This document shows, piece by piece, positions 36,301 through 49,813 of a stretch of 64,000 nt of DNA (the first letter of the stretch is position 1; each line of letters starts with the position of its first letter). The notes below the pieces were generated by a model. The model ran no database searches, was not told the origin of the DNA, and saw only the letters and a program-made list of their open reading frames with translations. Source of the DNA: Buxus sempervirens (lineage: Eukaryota; Streptophyta; Magnoliopsida; Buxales; Buxaceae); the NCBI GenBank assembly GCA_947561395.2, contig OX387183.1, forward strand, positions 55,473,915 to 55,537,914. Reading direction: 5' to 3'. Both the position numbers and the translations under genes were made by a program.

Positions 36301-38566
36301 TTATGGTTGGTCCTGCAAATATCTTCATTTGCTATAACTTTACAACTTGTTACTGCAAAAATCTATATCAATAATTACAGTTTATCTGTAATGCAACAGG
36401 TTACACCATTTATAGCAGGACTTGCAGTAGCTGCTGCAGCCCTTGCTGGTAGATATGGGATCCAAGCTTGGCAGGCATTCAAGACCCGACCACCTACACC
36501 TAGGATACGCAAATTTTATGAAGGAGGTTTCCAGCCTACAATGACAAAAAGAGAAGCAGCCCTTATCCTGGGAATTAGGTAACTATGGCATCTTACATTG
36601 CATATGTGCATGATACAGAATCAAATTCTAGGTATCTACTACAACAGTTAAGCTTTGATGCTCTAGATGGTGTCATACATGGCTTACATGATAATTATAT
36701 TTATATATATATTTGGGTATTTGTCCTTCTACAGCATGAAATATTAAACTTAACGTTAAACAACATTAATACAAATGACGGCAAAGTAAATAATGGAAAT
36801 TCCTGGCTGCAATATGTATACAATGCAGGTATCTACTTGAGGAATGAAGTTCTCCCTATTTTATGAGCTCATATTCTTTTGGCTTTGTAACTGGAGATAC
36901 ATTGGTTTCTCAAATTGTCTAATACGGAGGTTACCAATTTGTATCAGTAGGTACATAATGGAACTGGCCAAGACCAACCTGTTACATGCATGGGATACAA
37001 CGTAAAAAATAAAATAAAATAAAAGAGTAATATAATAGTGGATATAAATGTGTATCAAATTGACTATAGTAGTATAGTTTTAATATAAGCCGAGGGTAGG
37101 TTTTTGAAGGTTGAATCTACTCTCAATAAGAGCATGATAGCTCTAGGATGTTCCTTTGGAGTATGAGAGAAGATTCAGGGCTCAAGGAGTGCTTGGTGTG
37201 CCTATGTGTGCAATGGAGAACTCCTCTTTAGAATGGCCAAAAGTCTTAAAGCCTAAAAGAGCAATTTATATTTATAAACCCATGAATTACGGCATGCCGT
37301 AATCTCAATTACAGCATGCTGTAATTTTCCAGTGGATATGTTATTTAACTTACAACACGCCATTGCCCAGACACTGAGAACAAGAATGTCTCTGGTTTTT
37401 ACAGCATGTGCATATGGCGTGTGTTAATGCTGCACTATAATTGATTATGGTGCATCATAAAATAAATTATGGCGTGCCAGAATCAGCAGAATTTAAGTTC
37501 TAAAGAATTTTAAAAGTGATTTAACTATTCTATCTTCCTAAAACTCAAACCTAGGGTTGTCTGAGGTCCACCTAAGCTATGATATTGTCTTTTTTTACCT
37601 GATTGAGCAAGAGATGGAATAAATTCTTTTGTGAACGCGCTTTCAAGCTGTGCTGGAATCTGGATTCAATCTACCTATGATGCAATAGGCTACACCAACA
37701 CATGGTTTATCATGAAATTGACAAATAGAAGTGCATCTGGCACTTGCATACTTCCTTTTGATTTTGATAATGGGTCACGTTGTTCACTAACTAGAAATCC
37801 TACTGGCCTGACTTTGAATATTCGGGATTGAGTTGGCATCACACTGGGAATTTCTAGCTGAGATTAGTCAATCTGGTCCCTTACATTATGGCATACCTCA
37901 TTTAGATAAACCTTCATGTTATTCAGTAACCAGGAATCCAACCGACCTGATTTGTACATTCTGTATCGAGTTGGGTTCAGGCTGAGAATTGCTAGCAGCG
38001 ATCAGCCGGTCCCTGACGATGGACCTGACATGGTCATTGCCATCTCCATTAGTTGAATTTATAGTTTGGTAGTCAGCAGTTAAATTGGCTTTATTTTGTG
38101 ATTCAAGATGTGATCGGCAATTAATTCAATTTCTTGTGTGCCATGTGAATGATTTTGTAAGATTATCTATTATTGATCAGAAAGATCAAGATCTATTCCT
38201 TGTTGCAAACAATAACAGTACTTTTGTGAGGCTGCTACTTTTTTGGCTACTGCTTTCCAGTTGAACTTTCATTACTATGGGCACTTGCGAGTATCCGTTC
38301 TCTGGCTATTTTTCCTTTTCTACATGATATATAGCAGCATCACTGATAGAACACTTACATCTGTTACCTCATCAACCTCTCTTGAACCATAGTTTTTTTG
38401 GTTTGACAGGGAGAATGCAACTCCTGACAAGGTCAAGGAAGCACATAGAAAGGTTATGGTTGCAAACCATCCGGATGCAGGCGGTAGTCATTATCTTGCT
38501 TCTAAAATTAATGAGGCAAAAGATGTAATGCTTGGAAAGACAAAGAGCAGTGGATCTGCATTTTGA
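33393..38566 (+). CDS. TIM14: TIM14/Pam18 mitochondrial import J-protein
   Basis: Inner-membrane J-domain subunit of the presequence import motor that stimulates mitochondrial Hsp70. Exon 1 contributes only the ATG (33393-33395), followed at once by a donor, GTGAGT. Exon 2 is 36400-36578 and exon 3 is 38410-38566, giving 112 residues, the normal length for plant TIM14. The protein begins [20 protein letters not shown], with a single membrane span at about residues 3-20, then the conserved FYEGGF, and the J-domain with its HPD motif in [20 protein letters not shown]; it ends GSAF. The 3-kb first intron holds retrotransposon remnants. An in-frame ATG (36391) lies just before the exon 2 acceptor, so an unspliced or alternatively initiated transcript could start MQQVTPF. 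Confidence 0.9.
34400..34760 (+). mobile_element. 3' remnant of a non-LTR retrotransposon (RTE/LINE type)
   Basis: A frame at 34631-34735 reads [20 protein letters not shown] and continues to VDWNGRI before a stop. It resembles the C-terminal end of plant LINE reverse-transcriptase proteins (pattern RPKKTW, then R-D, then W-RIHVADP). Stops and frame changes on both sides show decay. It lies in TIM14 intron 1. Confidence 0.5.
34860..35230 (-). mobile_element. Possible LTR promoter and leader fragment
   Basis: On the minus strand there is a TATA-like CTATAAATCGGGG followed by a long untranslated C/T- and AG-rich leader with a GC-rich block. This would suit the R-U5 part of an LTR, and the plus strand carries TGTTGGAAAA at 34823. 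No second end, primer-binding site or gag/pol was found. Confidence 0.25.
37286..37480. repeat. Cluster of 18-bp perfect palindromes and decayed copies
   Basis: ATTACGGCATGCCGTAAT (37286-37303) and ATTACAGCATGCTGTAAT (37308-37325) are each perfect palindromes and differ by one complementary pair change. Weaker versions with GGCGTGCC-like cores follow to about 37480. The cluster lies in TIM14 intron 2. Confidence 0.7.
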
Positions 38567-39682
38567 TGTTACTGAAATGCCCAATTCCAACACGAGACTG
38601 GGGTTATGATCCTGGAAACTCACATCACATGTGATATATGGACAGTGAACATCTTGCTTTCCAGATATCTATCTTGCTTCCCAGATATACCCGTCGTGCA
38701 AAATTGAAATCTGCTTAATTGTGAGTCAAGACTAACCCGTTAATCATCAAATATAAAAGCAAATGTCTTCCTTCAATTCTTTGAAGAAACTTAAGATTTA
38801 TCAAATGCTTGGAATTTTGCACGCGCTATTGGACAATAATATTGAGATGCAATGGGAATTTTTGCAACTCATGTTGATTCTCAGGATGGAACATTTAATA
38901 TTGTTTTTGTTTTTCATTTCTTGCTCCGATATGTGACTTGAAACAAGTTGCTTTTCATCTGTCTCTCATTTTCTTTCATTAAACAGGGTGCATTTGATTT
39001 CAGAGCTGCTGGCTTTCCACGAGTGTCTTAAATTTCAACCAACTTTGGCGGCGTGATATTTCTGACGGTATGATTTTATAGCCGGCCGTTTACATGAACA
39101 TTCGATCAAAATTGTTTTTTTTGGGAATCACGTTACCAGTGTGATTATCAGCAACTCGTGAATTCCTAATTTCGAAACCGCCATGAATGGTGACGAAGCT
39201 GAAACTTATCGGATTGTTTTCCGGCTTCTGTATATTATATAACACTAAAAGCAGTACACATTATAGAAATTTAAGCATTGCAATTTCTTTCATCCACAAG
39301 ATCCTCTTCCATGGTATTTGCTAGATGCCTGAAACTTTTTTCAATCCGTCCGTGGGAGAAAATTTTACATGCAAGTGAATAGAAGACTCACTTCAGAAGA
39401 CTGATACTGGGATCTGTAGACATGGACTGGGATGGAAGTGGCCGCTAACAAGTCCTGCTCAAGTAGATCCATCTGAAAGAATAGAGGAATGGAAGAGAGA
39501 TTCTGATCACCTTCTCAGAAAAGTAAAAGCAAAATACACTTAAAACTTTCCCTTGCCTTCCATATCCATTCACTGCAAACTTAACATGAGCCACTGTAAT
39601 CCAAAAATCAGAAATGTGGAATAGGCCAAACCTGTGGTATTTACATCAGCAGTGGAATAATGAACTAGAAATATGTAACGCT
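38567..39682. other. Convergent 3' flanks of TIM14 and the hydrolase
   Basis: The TIM14 3' UTR (plus) and the hydrolase 3' UTR (minus) meet here. No further gene is seen. Confidence 0.5.
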
Positions 39683-42600
39683 TTATTCCGTGGCAGGATC
39701 GCTTAGTGGCAGCTGTTCCGTGTATTCCTCATCCGCTTCACATGAAGTTTGATCCGTCTCAACTGTATGGTTGAGGGGACCTTGTGGGGTTCCAAAAAGA
39801 GTATAAAAGATCTGTCTATGGCATTCATCACAAAAGTAGTAGTAGGAGAAGTGCCCGTCAAAAGGGAGCTTATGGACTGAAGCCTCTGGCAGAACTCTCT
39901 GCACAAAGTTGATCATTGAAGTTGGAACAACCAAATCATCCATTCCCTGCTCAACATAGAGAAAATTCAAATTAAGAAGTTTATGAGAATGTAAAATAAG
40001 GATTCACAACATTTCAGAGGATACCAACTGGGTTGGGGGCTGTCAGCTTCATGACGCTCATCACTGGAGTTTGGAGTGTGCTTGGCTGGTTTATTTAATA
40101 TATTTATAATTTTGTGTTTTTTGCAAAAATAAAATGACATTATTAACTTCAATACTATAATGTGTAATTTTTAACTCACTTTTTAATTTTATATATAGGT
40201 GAAGCACTCATAGATTTTGTAGATTTACACTAAACCCACTCTAGGTTCATATGGGAGTTACAGAATTCAACTGAGATTTAATGAGCCAAGCCTGAGCCTA
40301 ATAAATATTAGTGATCTTAAGCCTTGTGCCTGAAAAATTTAAATGAGCTTGAGACTTCCTCAAACCATACAAGCCCAATCAGAACTTACAGAATAGCTGA
40401 GAGATATTGTTCCTCAAAAATGGACCTGATCAGATAGCTCAAAAAACCCTCCCACTATAATCTTTTGGATTCATTCAAAAGAGATACACAATGAGAGATC
40501 AGGATGATCCAGCGGTTAGATTTTTCTCTCTTCAGACAAAGCCCTGTTTGATGAAGAATCATCATCAAACACAGAGATCTATATTGTGGGAAAATGATAT
40601 AGGATGCCTATTGGTAACCATTATTTCTATGACCATAGATATGCCTCCATAAAAAAGGGCACGATGCTACTTAAGCATAACTTTTTTTTTGGTGTTTCCT
40701 TTGAAGATTGTTCTGACTTATTTCTCAATTATGGTATAATAGAAAAAGAATAAAAGCATAATCAAACCATCTTAGAAGCATCCATTAAGCTTAAAGCCTG
40801 ATCAAAGAAATGCAAACTGAAAAGTAAGTCTACAGACCTGCCATATGTGTATGGGGCCAGGAAAGCCTTTTGACCCCTGTTCAGCCTTGCTGTAAATGGA
40901 CTTAATCCAAGTAAGCATGCTTTTACCCTGGTGCTTTGGCACCTGGAGTTCTTTGAGACTGAAACCCCAATTAGACACGTGTAACACTGCTTCCTCCACA
41001 AATGGTTTTGTACTTCCCTGACGGATCGATTCCTCCACATCCCTCTGCCAAAATTCTTCGAACGTCAAGTCCTCTATCAATGCTCTATCCTGAAAAAATC
41101 GACATGTAAATTAGGCAAGCTGTCATAAATTATCAACAATTCCTTCTCAATTGCAAAATAAAATCAAACATTTACAACAAGAGAAAGATCTTCCTACCCA
41201 AATGGTAGTTTTGCAGGCAACAAACAGCAATCTTTAAACCATCAGGCCAAATGGCTGGTCCTAATAATTCATCAAAAGAAAAAAAAATGGCTGGTCCTAA
41301 TAGGATTTATAGGGTCAACGAAAACCCAAATTGGTGTCCTTTTGAGCCATCAGAATGAAAACAAAGACAAATGGCTAATTCCTAACAGGATTAACTGGAT
41401 TAAAGAGAACTTAAATTAACTGATCTTTTGGCTGTCATTTCCTATGATGCTCTCACCACAGAGGTCATGCGATTTCTTGAAGAAAAGTCAACTTGGAGAA
41501 AGTTGACATTACAACAAAAGTGTCCCTTTTTTCCCAGTAATGTCCTTCAACACTCTGAAAGCACTAGAGACAGTCGTGAAAATGCAAGATATATACTAGA
41601 GTAGGATTAGCTGTAAAGCTTTGAAACCCTATTTAGTATTTACCATAGGTCCATTGGACAAGAAATATTGAGGTGTTATTGCTGTAAAAAGTGGCTACTA
41701 AGTAAGCTATTATACCTTGCTTATCATAAATGAACTGTCACAAGGCAGTATTTCCAATCATCATTTTTACCTTTACCTTCACGTAACTGAGCTCAACATT
41801 TAACAGAACATAAAAACAAATTCAATTTTATTAAAAATTAAAAATAAAACAAATTTAAAACCGGTATTATAACCTGTTAGATTTGTAATAGTTCTATTCG
41901 ATGATTGAACATCAAAATCACTCACCTTCTTCCCTAATGTCAGTGATAACCATTTGTCAAGTTGGCCATGCTTTCCGGACAAGAAGCTTTGGCGGTAGAA
42001 CAAAGAAAGAAGTTTAGGAAATCTTCGAGCTAAAATGTACATCAGTTTCCTTCTTGGCGTCCACTTTTCCCAAGTTGTGTATTTCTCCTCCTTAGTCATG
42101 CTTGGTTCATATGGATTAACCCATGGGGAAAACATGGCTGCACCTGCAAATTTAGTTACACGTGGATCAGAAACCAAATGTTCTGACCTAATACAAAATG
42201 AAATCTCTGTTTCTTTAGGATTTGGTTCATCTTCAATGGATAGCAAAAAGCCAACTAATCTTTCAACAAAAAGTAACACATATTGGCTTCAAACAACAAT
42301 AAATAAATTACCCAGGGTGACATCTCCATAATGTCACATTATAAGTTCCATTGAATATTATCATTATTGTCAAAATATTAGAACTATTTTGATATGTGCA
42401 AATATTAAAAACGACCAACTTGAATAAAACAACTAAAGCATGTGGGCTATGGTACCAACTATATTTTGCTAAATTTAAGTGTGTGGAAAAATAAAAGGGA
42501 AACAACAATATTTCTCCTATTTGTACCACTGTCTCCTAATTATTACCATCACAAATGCCTTATCTCAACCATTCAAGGCCACTATGAAAATCCTGTTTCT

Positions 42601-45600
42601 TCATTCCACTATCCAGAGTGATAGAGCATTTTTTCAAATATTTTTCTCATTCTGTCACCTTTTTAAATCTTTGCTCGCCTCTTTGTCTTCTAATTTTTGG
42701 ATTCTGTAGAAGAGGGGGAAAAGTCCATTTCCATCAAAGTGATGAGCCATGCATCTCAAATCAACTAAACGGAGAAACCAGCTTTAATGTATGAGGAAAA
42801 ATAAATAAAGAAACGATAAATATGCTCCAAGCTACATTAAGTTTGGAGAAGAGATTAATAAGCTCCAAATCTGGTAACCAACTACTACAACACCAAACAT
42901 AATAATTTTTTATGTACAAGTGAGTAATGCCCATTACAGAAAATAAAAATAAATAAATAAATGAAATATCTAAAAACGTACATAAGCCCAAATATAACTT
43001 TTGAAGATACATAGACCATCCAAGATTTTGAAAAACGAAACATCATGAACAACATGCCATGTCCTTATCTATAAAAAACCATATTTTGAACCAAAATTGT
43101 TCTAGATCCATTTCACTAGGATTGAGCAAAGTTCCAGATTGGCTATTAATATAATGCAACTTTCTCTATCCAAGCCTGAGACCCAGAAAAAATTCAAAAA
43201 ATGGGCCTGATTGCACCGTAAAGCCTACTGTTTCATCTCTCTAAGTTTTCTTACAAATTATAAACGTTAAAAAATATTGAACACCGTGAAGATTATCTTT
43301 CAAGTAATTACTTTTCGATCCGTTATCTGGGAATTGAAATATCAAAACTATGGTGCATATAAATATTCCAAGCAGAAGTATATATATAGTGATCTGAATC
43401 TCCCCCATCATAGGGGAAGATTAGGAATGCAAAATGAAGGAGCAATGTAAGATTATGGTCTCCCAAAGGAAGGTGTGGTTATGGACCATTTTATGTCAAT
43501 ATACTAATGTTGTCTTTGCAATGAAAACTTTCTTTGCTGTGGTATTTATTTTGCCAGCTATAGAAATGGGTTGTATTATTTGTATTCCCTTCTTCAATAA
43601 AATTTTCTCTTTTTAATGACAAAAAAATGAATATAAGAAATGAGAAAAAAATTAATCATACAATTTCATGATACAACATAAGCAATATCAGCATCTACAA
43701 GAAATAAATTTGGATAGGTTCATTATCCATAAAAATAGAAAGCAAGTGTTTTCAAACTTGATATGATTGATTCCTACTCCTTAACCTCTGGAGCAAATTG
43801 TCACATACCATAAGTTTGTATATTCCACTTCCAATCATTCCAAAAAAAATATACTCAACCTCCATAAAAGAAACTGAAAAATAAATGATGGTCAATATAC
43901 CTGCAATTCTATTTGGAATGTATCTAAGGGCAGCCCAAGCATGTATAGCTCCACTTGAGTACCCCACCACCCAGAACTTGTCACCAACACCAATTTTATT
44001 TGCTAAATACAACGTATCCAGCGCTGATGTGTTAAGGTTCCTATTTGGATGAGGGTCACTCTCACCAAAACCAGGAAGATCAAATGTTATCAAGCGAACA
44101 CCAAACTCTTCCAGCAGTGAAGCTTTCACACCGGGTATTCCTATTAGAAGGGCAATATAAATAAGAAGTCCAGTACATGCTAAGTGTCAGTAAGAACAAA
44201 TCTTGACATATCAGTTTTTAGATGCATTCAACAATAATAGTTGTTTTACCTGCAAGTCGAGAGGACAGAAAAGAATGTGGAGCAATCAGGGAGAATCTAG
44301 CTCTGTCAGCTTGAACACCTTGGTCACGATATGCCATGTTCCTTCCATCTGGAAGTAGTATATGACTAGCACTAGGAGGATGTATGTACACTTTCTTTGC
44401 CTGTGGCACTGAACTGCCATGTTCAGTGTTTACAGTCAACACTGTATGTAATCAACTGTGTCAGCAAAATGTTAAAATAAGAAGGGAAGAAAGGAAGAAT
44501 AAAATCCAAAGAAAAACCAAAATAAAATCAGTTTTTAATATTTATTAAATTCTTAAGAGTCACAAGGCAATATTGAGAAATTAGAACCCAAGACATTTTC
44601 AGGCATAAAGGACATATAATATACTAAATAATGTCAATGAGCCCCTGTTGAGTCCAAGCATTCCACAAACTTTACAAGCCTTAGCAGAGCTGGGCAAAGG
44701 TTGACATTGCTTGGATCATTTACAGCCCTAACTAGTTAAGCCTCCCCCTAAGAACTCAAACATTCAGATGTATATAGAACAAACATCCTCTTCAGCAGGT
44801 TTCATTATGCAAATCATTTCCTTCTTTATAAGGGAAGCTTTATTGAGTTTCATCTGAATACCAGATCATTCCTACCCTCACTGTTTAGCAGAATCAGATA
44901 TCACAGACACTAATTTTTGACACTGGTGCTAATAAACTCTTCTCAGCTTTTTCCATGGACAATTCACGAAGTTCTGCATAATCTTCATAATAGCAGAACA
45001 AGAGGAGTTGCATATAATTTATTTTTGGGGGGGCTTGTGTGGTCACTGACTCACTGCGTTGTTTTATATTCATGTAGAGATAATATGAAAATTCCATACA
45101 GGCAAAATGTAGGGTAAGGAATTGCCACAGATGCACGTGGTGGCTCAAGTGGGAACAGCTGAGTCAGCTAAATGAACCATCAATATCAATATATAAACTT
45201 CTATCTGTGCCAAGAAACCTCACATACGTACTTTAATCAACAATGGGTACACCATATAGATCATACGGAATATTATCTCAAGCGTGTTACTAACTACTGA
45301 AGCATGTCGTATAAGCCACATCCTGCAAGTGCAATAGAACTCAAGCATGCAACTTGCCACGGGTAAAATCAATCTATTTCTGTGTGATTGGTAGTAAAGG
45401 CTCTTCAATGGACATAGAGGATTTTATAAATCAAATGACTGTCTAAGAAGCTCATTCAGAAGCCAAAAGTTGAGTCAATTGGATAAAAAGGAAGAATTAT
45501 TTTTTCAATGATATACCCAAAAAAAAAAAACCTAAAATTCAAGATGATGAATCAACCAAGATTATCATTACAGACTAAGAAGAAGAGGTGAAAGTAACTA

Positions 45601-46465
45601 TCCGAAGCACATATTATGATCTGAGAGCCCTGGCTTGAAAAGATCAATAAGGACCTAAAATAAATATCTGAACATGATCATTGAAAATTATCCATGTATA
45701 AATGGCAAGCGGATCACTAAAAGTACTCTGTTCTAAAATGCATTGCTATCAGCATTAACCGTGGATATTCAAACCTTCTGTGAGAATCTTAAGTTTGGAG
45801 TAAGAATCTCAGAGAAATGAATCAAAACCAGCTAGATTAGCCTTCATTTACTAAAGAAATTGCTATAATCATGCATGCAGAACGATCTCAAGGTTTCCTA
45901 ATCCACCCCTTTTATAATCTTAAATAGAATCAATGTGAATTTACAGAAGCAGGAGTCTCTGATCATAAAACAAGCACTGGAACAATCGAAAAAAATTATT
46001 AGATTCCCCTGTATGTTAATGAACCAAAAAATATGAAATACCTGAAAGAGCAAGGATGAAAACAAAGAATACCACTGGCCATGCATGAACTGGATCTCGA
46101 TCCTCAGGCAAGTACTCGTTCAGGAACTTTAATCTGCCACAGACCTTTCCCCAAGGCCCTCTAAATTTCCGCACAAGAAACGAATCCTCTTTCACAAGGT
46201 TCTGATCTACTATATCCCTGCAACCTCTCGCCAACTCCTGAAGCATTTCCGCCGAAGCCTTCAGAAACCCCTTAAACTGATCCTTAAAGCTCTCTGTTTC
46301 CTCTGCATCAACTTTGATCTCGCCGTCGACGATGAAATCAGGCGGTTCGATTTCCGTCATGGGCGCCGGGATTCCTATTTCATTACTGTTGTACCTTACT
46401 CCCGTGTCCTCGATAAGACTCGCCAGGTCTTCATGCCACGATCTCGATCCTGAAACCTCCGACAT
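39683..46465 (-). CDS. Alpha/beta-hydrolase superfamily membrane protein
   Basis: Putative serine hydrolase of unknown substrate. Six minus-strand exons give 529 residues: 46465-46042, 44441-44250, 44140-43901, 42143-41926, 41089-40838 and 39946-39683. The N-terminal 120 residues are acidic and soluble. A membrane span (AWPVVFFVFILAL) lies at about 127-140, and the hydrolase fold follows, from LPDGRNMAYRDQG onward. The nucleophile elbow is GYSSG (serine near 267), with the oxyanion-side DLPGFGESDP before it. The acid is likely in GMDDLVVP (about 445) and the histidine in FDGHFSYYY (about 474), so the triad looks complete. All junctions keep frame (phases 1, 1, 1, 0, 0). Plant proteins of this type are annotated only as alpha/beta hydrolases; I cannot assign a substrate. 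Confidence 0.88.
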
Positions 46466-46881
46466 TATAATTAAAATTCACGAGCTCAGAACATCAAACT
46501 CTGCAAATATAGATTTCAATGAAGATCAACCAGAACTCGATTGATTCAGAGATCGTCAGATTCTAAGACTTCAAAAATCATAGTAACGAAAAACACTAGA
46601 AAAGAGAACTGAAACCGATACACCGTCAGCGTGATCTTCAAGCATCTTAGTAAGTAGCAAAAACCCTAGCCAAGCAAGTAATCAACGGACGAGATCTCCT
46701 CAAAATCTCTAAAAAGGCCAAAAGGCCAAAGCGTCTTGTCACTTTGCCCTTTTGACAGCGACGTGGATGCTGAAATCGTTGCTGCCGCATGTCTATTCGT
46801 ACCGAATTCCAATACGAACCGACACCTTAACGGTTCGCACCGCCATTAATGGCAGCTTTCCAGCTTTTTTTTAAATTAAAA
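46466..46881 (-). promoter_or_regulatory. 5' UTR and promoter region of the hydrolase
   Basis: The region upstream of the minus-strand ATG is free of coding frames and becomes AT-rich after 46860. No TATA box could be placed with confidence. Confidence 0.4.
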
Positions 46882-47207
46882 GGGAAAATTGGTTTTTAAT
46901 GCAATTTTTTTAAAATAATTCATATTTAGTCGGCCAATTCTTACAAATTAAGAATTAGTGATAATTTTTAACATAATTAAGAATCAATGTAATTTTATTG
47001 AAGGTAAAGACTTTCCCCCATCACACTTCAAAAGACTTTGAAAACATTTTCACTCGTTTATCGTTTAGATACAAGTGAGGTTTGCAACTTGAGAGTATTT
47101 TTGTAAGAAATTCTCTTTACTAATAATAATTTTTAATTATTTTAAAAAATATTGATCAACTCAATTTGAATTATGTTTAAAAAGTAACACTAAAAACCAA
47201 TTTTTCC
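46882..47207. mobile_element. MITE with long inverted repeats and 9-bp target duplication
   Basis: The left end GGGAAAATTGGTTTTTAATG and the right end (other strand) GGAAAAATTGGTTTTTAGTG continue as inverted repeats for about 40 bases. The flanks AAATTAAAA (46873-46881) and AAACTAAAA (47208-47216) match at 8 of 9 positions. A 9-bp duplication with long TIRs suits a Mutator-type MITE. The element is 326 bp and non-coding. Confidence 0.75.
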
Positions 47208-47216
47208 AAACTAAAA

Positions 47217-47848
47217 TGGTCCGAGCGAGACTGCGATACAGTGGATATTTAAAAGCACGGTATTCGCCGACGAATGCTTTGGGCTGCTGCAAACCGAAAT
47301 CGACGGTTTCAATTCATCCACGTCGTCAAACGGCTCTGCCAGGCAATTAACTGATACTTACCGGTTGACCAGTGAGGTGATTTACTGGTGGGGGGAAAGT
47401 GCGCAAGTGCATGTGAAGACTAACGTCTGAAGGCGAATGTTTGGGAAGAAACGTGCGTGATGAGATCGCGGATGGTGGTTCTGGAATTCCGTGAAGAAAA
47501 CGGTAACTGTACTCGCTCACAGCCCCATACGCGCCTACTCGAAGGACGTGGCCTGCTCTCTTTTTTGATTGGTGGTGTGTAAAGTTAATTTTGTGGGAGT
47601 TGTGAGGGGCGACTACAGAAAAGGGCAGGAACTATGGATAGAGCACCTCGAAAGGTGCGGGTATGATTTGAGAACAAGCGAATCCTCTTTTTGGTGGTTG
47701 CCTGGACAGCTGGAACTGAGTCGATGAGGCATGATTTTTAATTTTTATATGCCTTGACAGTTGACGCTAATTACTAAATGAAAAGGAAGCGTTAGGGTGT
47801 ATACAGTGACCTAGGGTTTGGTTTTAACCGAATGTTTTACAATCTCTA
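47217..47848. other. Spacer before the large Helitron
   Basis: Mixed-composition sequence with no supported exon. The Helitron 5' end follows at an A|TC junction. Confidence 0.4.
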
Positions 47849-48392
47849 TCTCTACTGTATATAAAGCGAGGCGCCCTTTTTGGGAAGTGTGCTGAGCTAA
47901 ATTGTTACTCCTTCCACCTTTGCCCTCACAAAGTAACGCCAAAATCTAATTATACAGGGATATAATTGACCAAAATTGTTTCCACCCTCTCAGTTCTGCA
48001 ACTGCTCCCCCGAAACTTAAAATTCAGTTCTGCAACTGCTCCCCCACGTCTTCTGCTTTCTCCCGTCTACCTTACGATGAAGCCCTTGCCAGATAACACA
48101 CCGTCTTCATAAAAACCTCCCTTACACAATCGTTCTTGCGAAGAAACCCTACTTTTCAGCATTCGATTCTCACACAAAAGCCACACATCTGCATCGGATA
48201 AAAACTCACAATGTCTGCCTTCCAATTTATTTTCTCGGTTCTACACATCCATTATCTCTACCCATCGGAATAAATAAGGATTTGGCATTCCTCTTCCCTC
48301 CCATTCGTTCACACCCGACAAATAGGTATTTGGGCATCCTCTCGCCTCCCATTTGTTCTCCCATTTCTACACACCTGAGTGGAAATTTGGGA

Positions 48393-48534
48393 AGCAGAGG
48401 AGAGAGGATTAAGGATAGATTGAAGAAGGAGCTCCATCCTGTGGAGTTGGAAGTCGAAGACATCTCTTACCAGCATGCAGGTCACGAAGGTGTCAGACGA
48501 TACGCGGGTGAGAAGCATTATTTGAGAATCGTTT
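48393..48534 (+). pseudogene. SufE1-type BolA-domain fragment
   Basis: The frame reads LGSRGERIKDRLKKELHPVE, then LEVEDISYQHAGHEGVR and LRIVS, the first half of the BolA domain as found at the C terminus of plastid/mitochondrial SufE1. In plants this protein activates cysteine desulfurase for Fe-S cluster assembly and its BolA part binds glutaredoxin. The end of the domain (after IVS) is missing, so this cannot make a functional protein. The upstream frame (48282-48392) does not resemble SufE. It is on the same strand as the host Helitron. Confidence 0.75.
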
Positions 48535-49813
48535 CCCTGCAAAATTTTCATCTTTTTAGAACAACTTTTATCTTTCTTTTTGGCATTTCTGCGAGGATCA
48601 TGGGTTCTGCGTAACTGTATTTGTTTGTTTTTTTTTTTTTTCATGTCACCGGAATCGATTGGAAACCGCCAGAGAACAGACGGGGAATGATAAACTTTCC
48701 CAGTATTCGGACAAGTGTGTTGGTTTTGGTTGGATGGCGGTTGCAAAGCTTTACGATTTGGAAATTTCAGTATTGTAGATTAGAAGATAAATTAACCCGC
48801 AGAGTCGGTGATGGAAATCATGTAATATATCTTTGATTTTTTTTTCTCCCAAATCAGTGAAATTTCAATTAGTAGCCGTGATCCTGTGTTCGGATTCGGA
48901 AAATTAGGAATAGGATTTAGTGGAGGGAAATGACCTGGTTTTCTTCTTGAAAGAGGATCTATAGAGTGGATTAGACGCTCTTTCGATCATTGCTACAAAC
49001 TCCACCTGAAGTTGTCAGAAGATGAGGTGATTTCAAAATAAAAACATAAGGTTATTTCTTCCTTCGCTTGCATTAAATTTTTAACTAGATGTTTTGTCTG
49101 CGTTATGCTTTATAATATCCAAAGCAAAGTGTATTTCAGTTTGGTAACAGTATAAAATACATTATATGGGTTTCTTATGCGTAAGTGAGTTCTTACGTCA
49201 TGGACTCTGTCCGACACTGAAGATGTTTTGTCAAATTCTCAAGGATGGTGACAAAATAAGGCTTAAGTGCAAATTTAATTGTACTACCAAATTATTTTCA
49301 TAATTACGACTATTTGCATCTATGCCTTAACATAATAGTTCAATGGTGAAAGAAAAATTTCCCAGATCCAAGTAACGTCAATATCATTGCTGCACCTTTT
49401 GTATCTAGGTGCAGGATCAAAAAGAGTATGGGTCACAGGAGATAAAACCTTAATTCCTACCACAAAAGCATAATTCTACCAAAACTAAAAAGCAACATTT
49501 TATTAAATTCCAATCTGTGAGTTGATTCATGAATGTTTCCCAAATACTTAAATATAACGAGTAAATACCTTGATTTGCTTATTAATACCCTCATAATATG
49601 CTCTGTTTCATATTCAAAGCTTTTTGATATCCCACTGCAAGGGGCAGCATCTCAAAATTTATTTTCACTTGCTAAAATTTAGTTAGCTTAATAACATAAT
49701 GTCACCATATGCAGTTTAGTTCTATGTTTTTCTTTATTCTTTTAGTGTACTTTGCACCATGTTCTTTATGTACTCTATTCTTATGTAAATTTCACACTAT
49801 TTTTAAATTTCAG

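Noticed and set aside
36585..36866. 93-codon frame after TIM14 exon 2
   Set aside because: It lies in the intron, and its translation is rich in chance YIYIYI from TATATA repeats.
42035..42331. Plus-strand frames opposite the hydrolase exons
   Set aside because: Antisense shadows of minus-strand coding exons.
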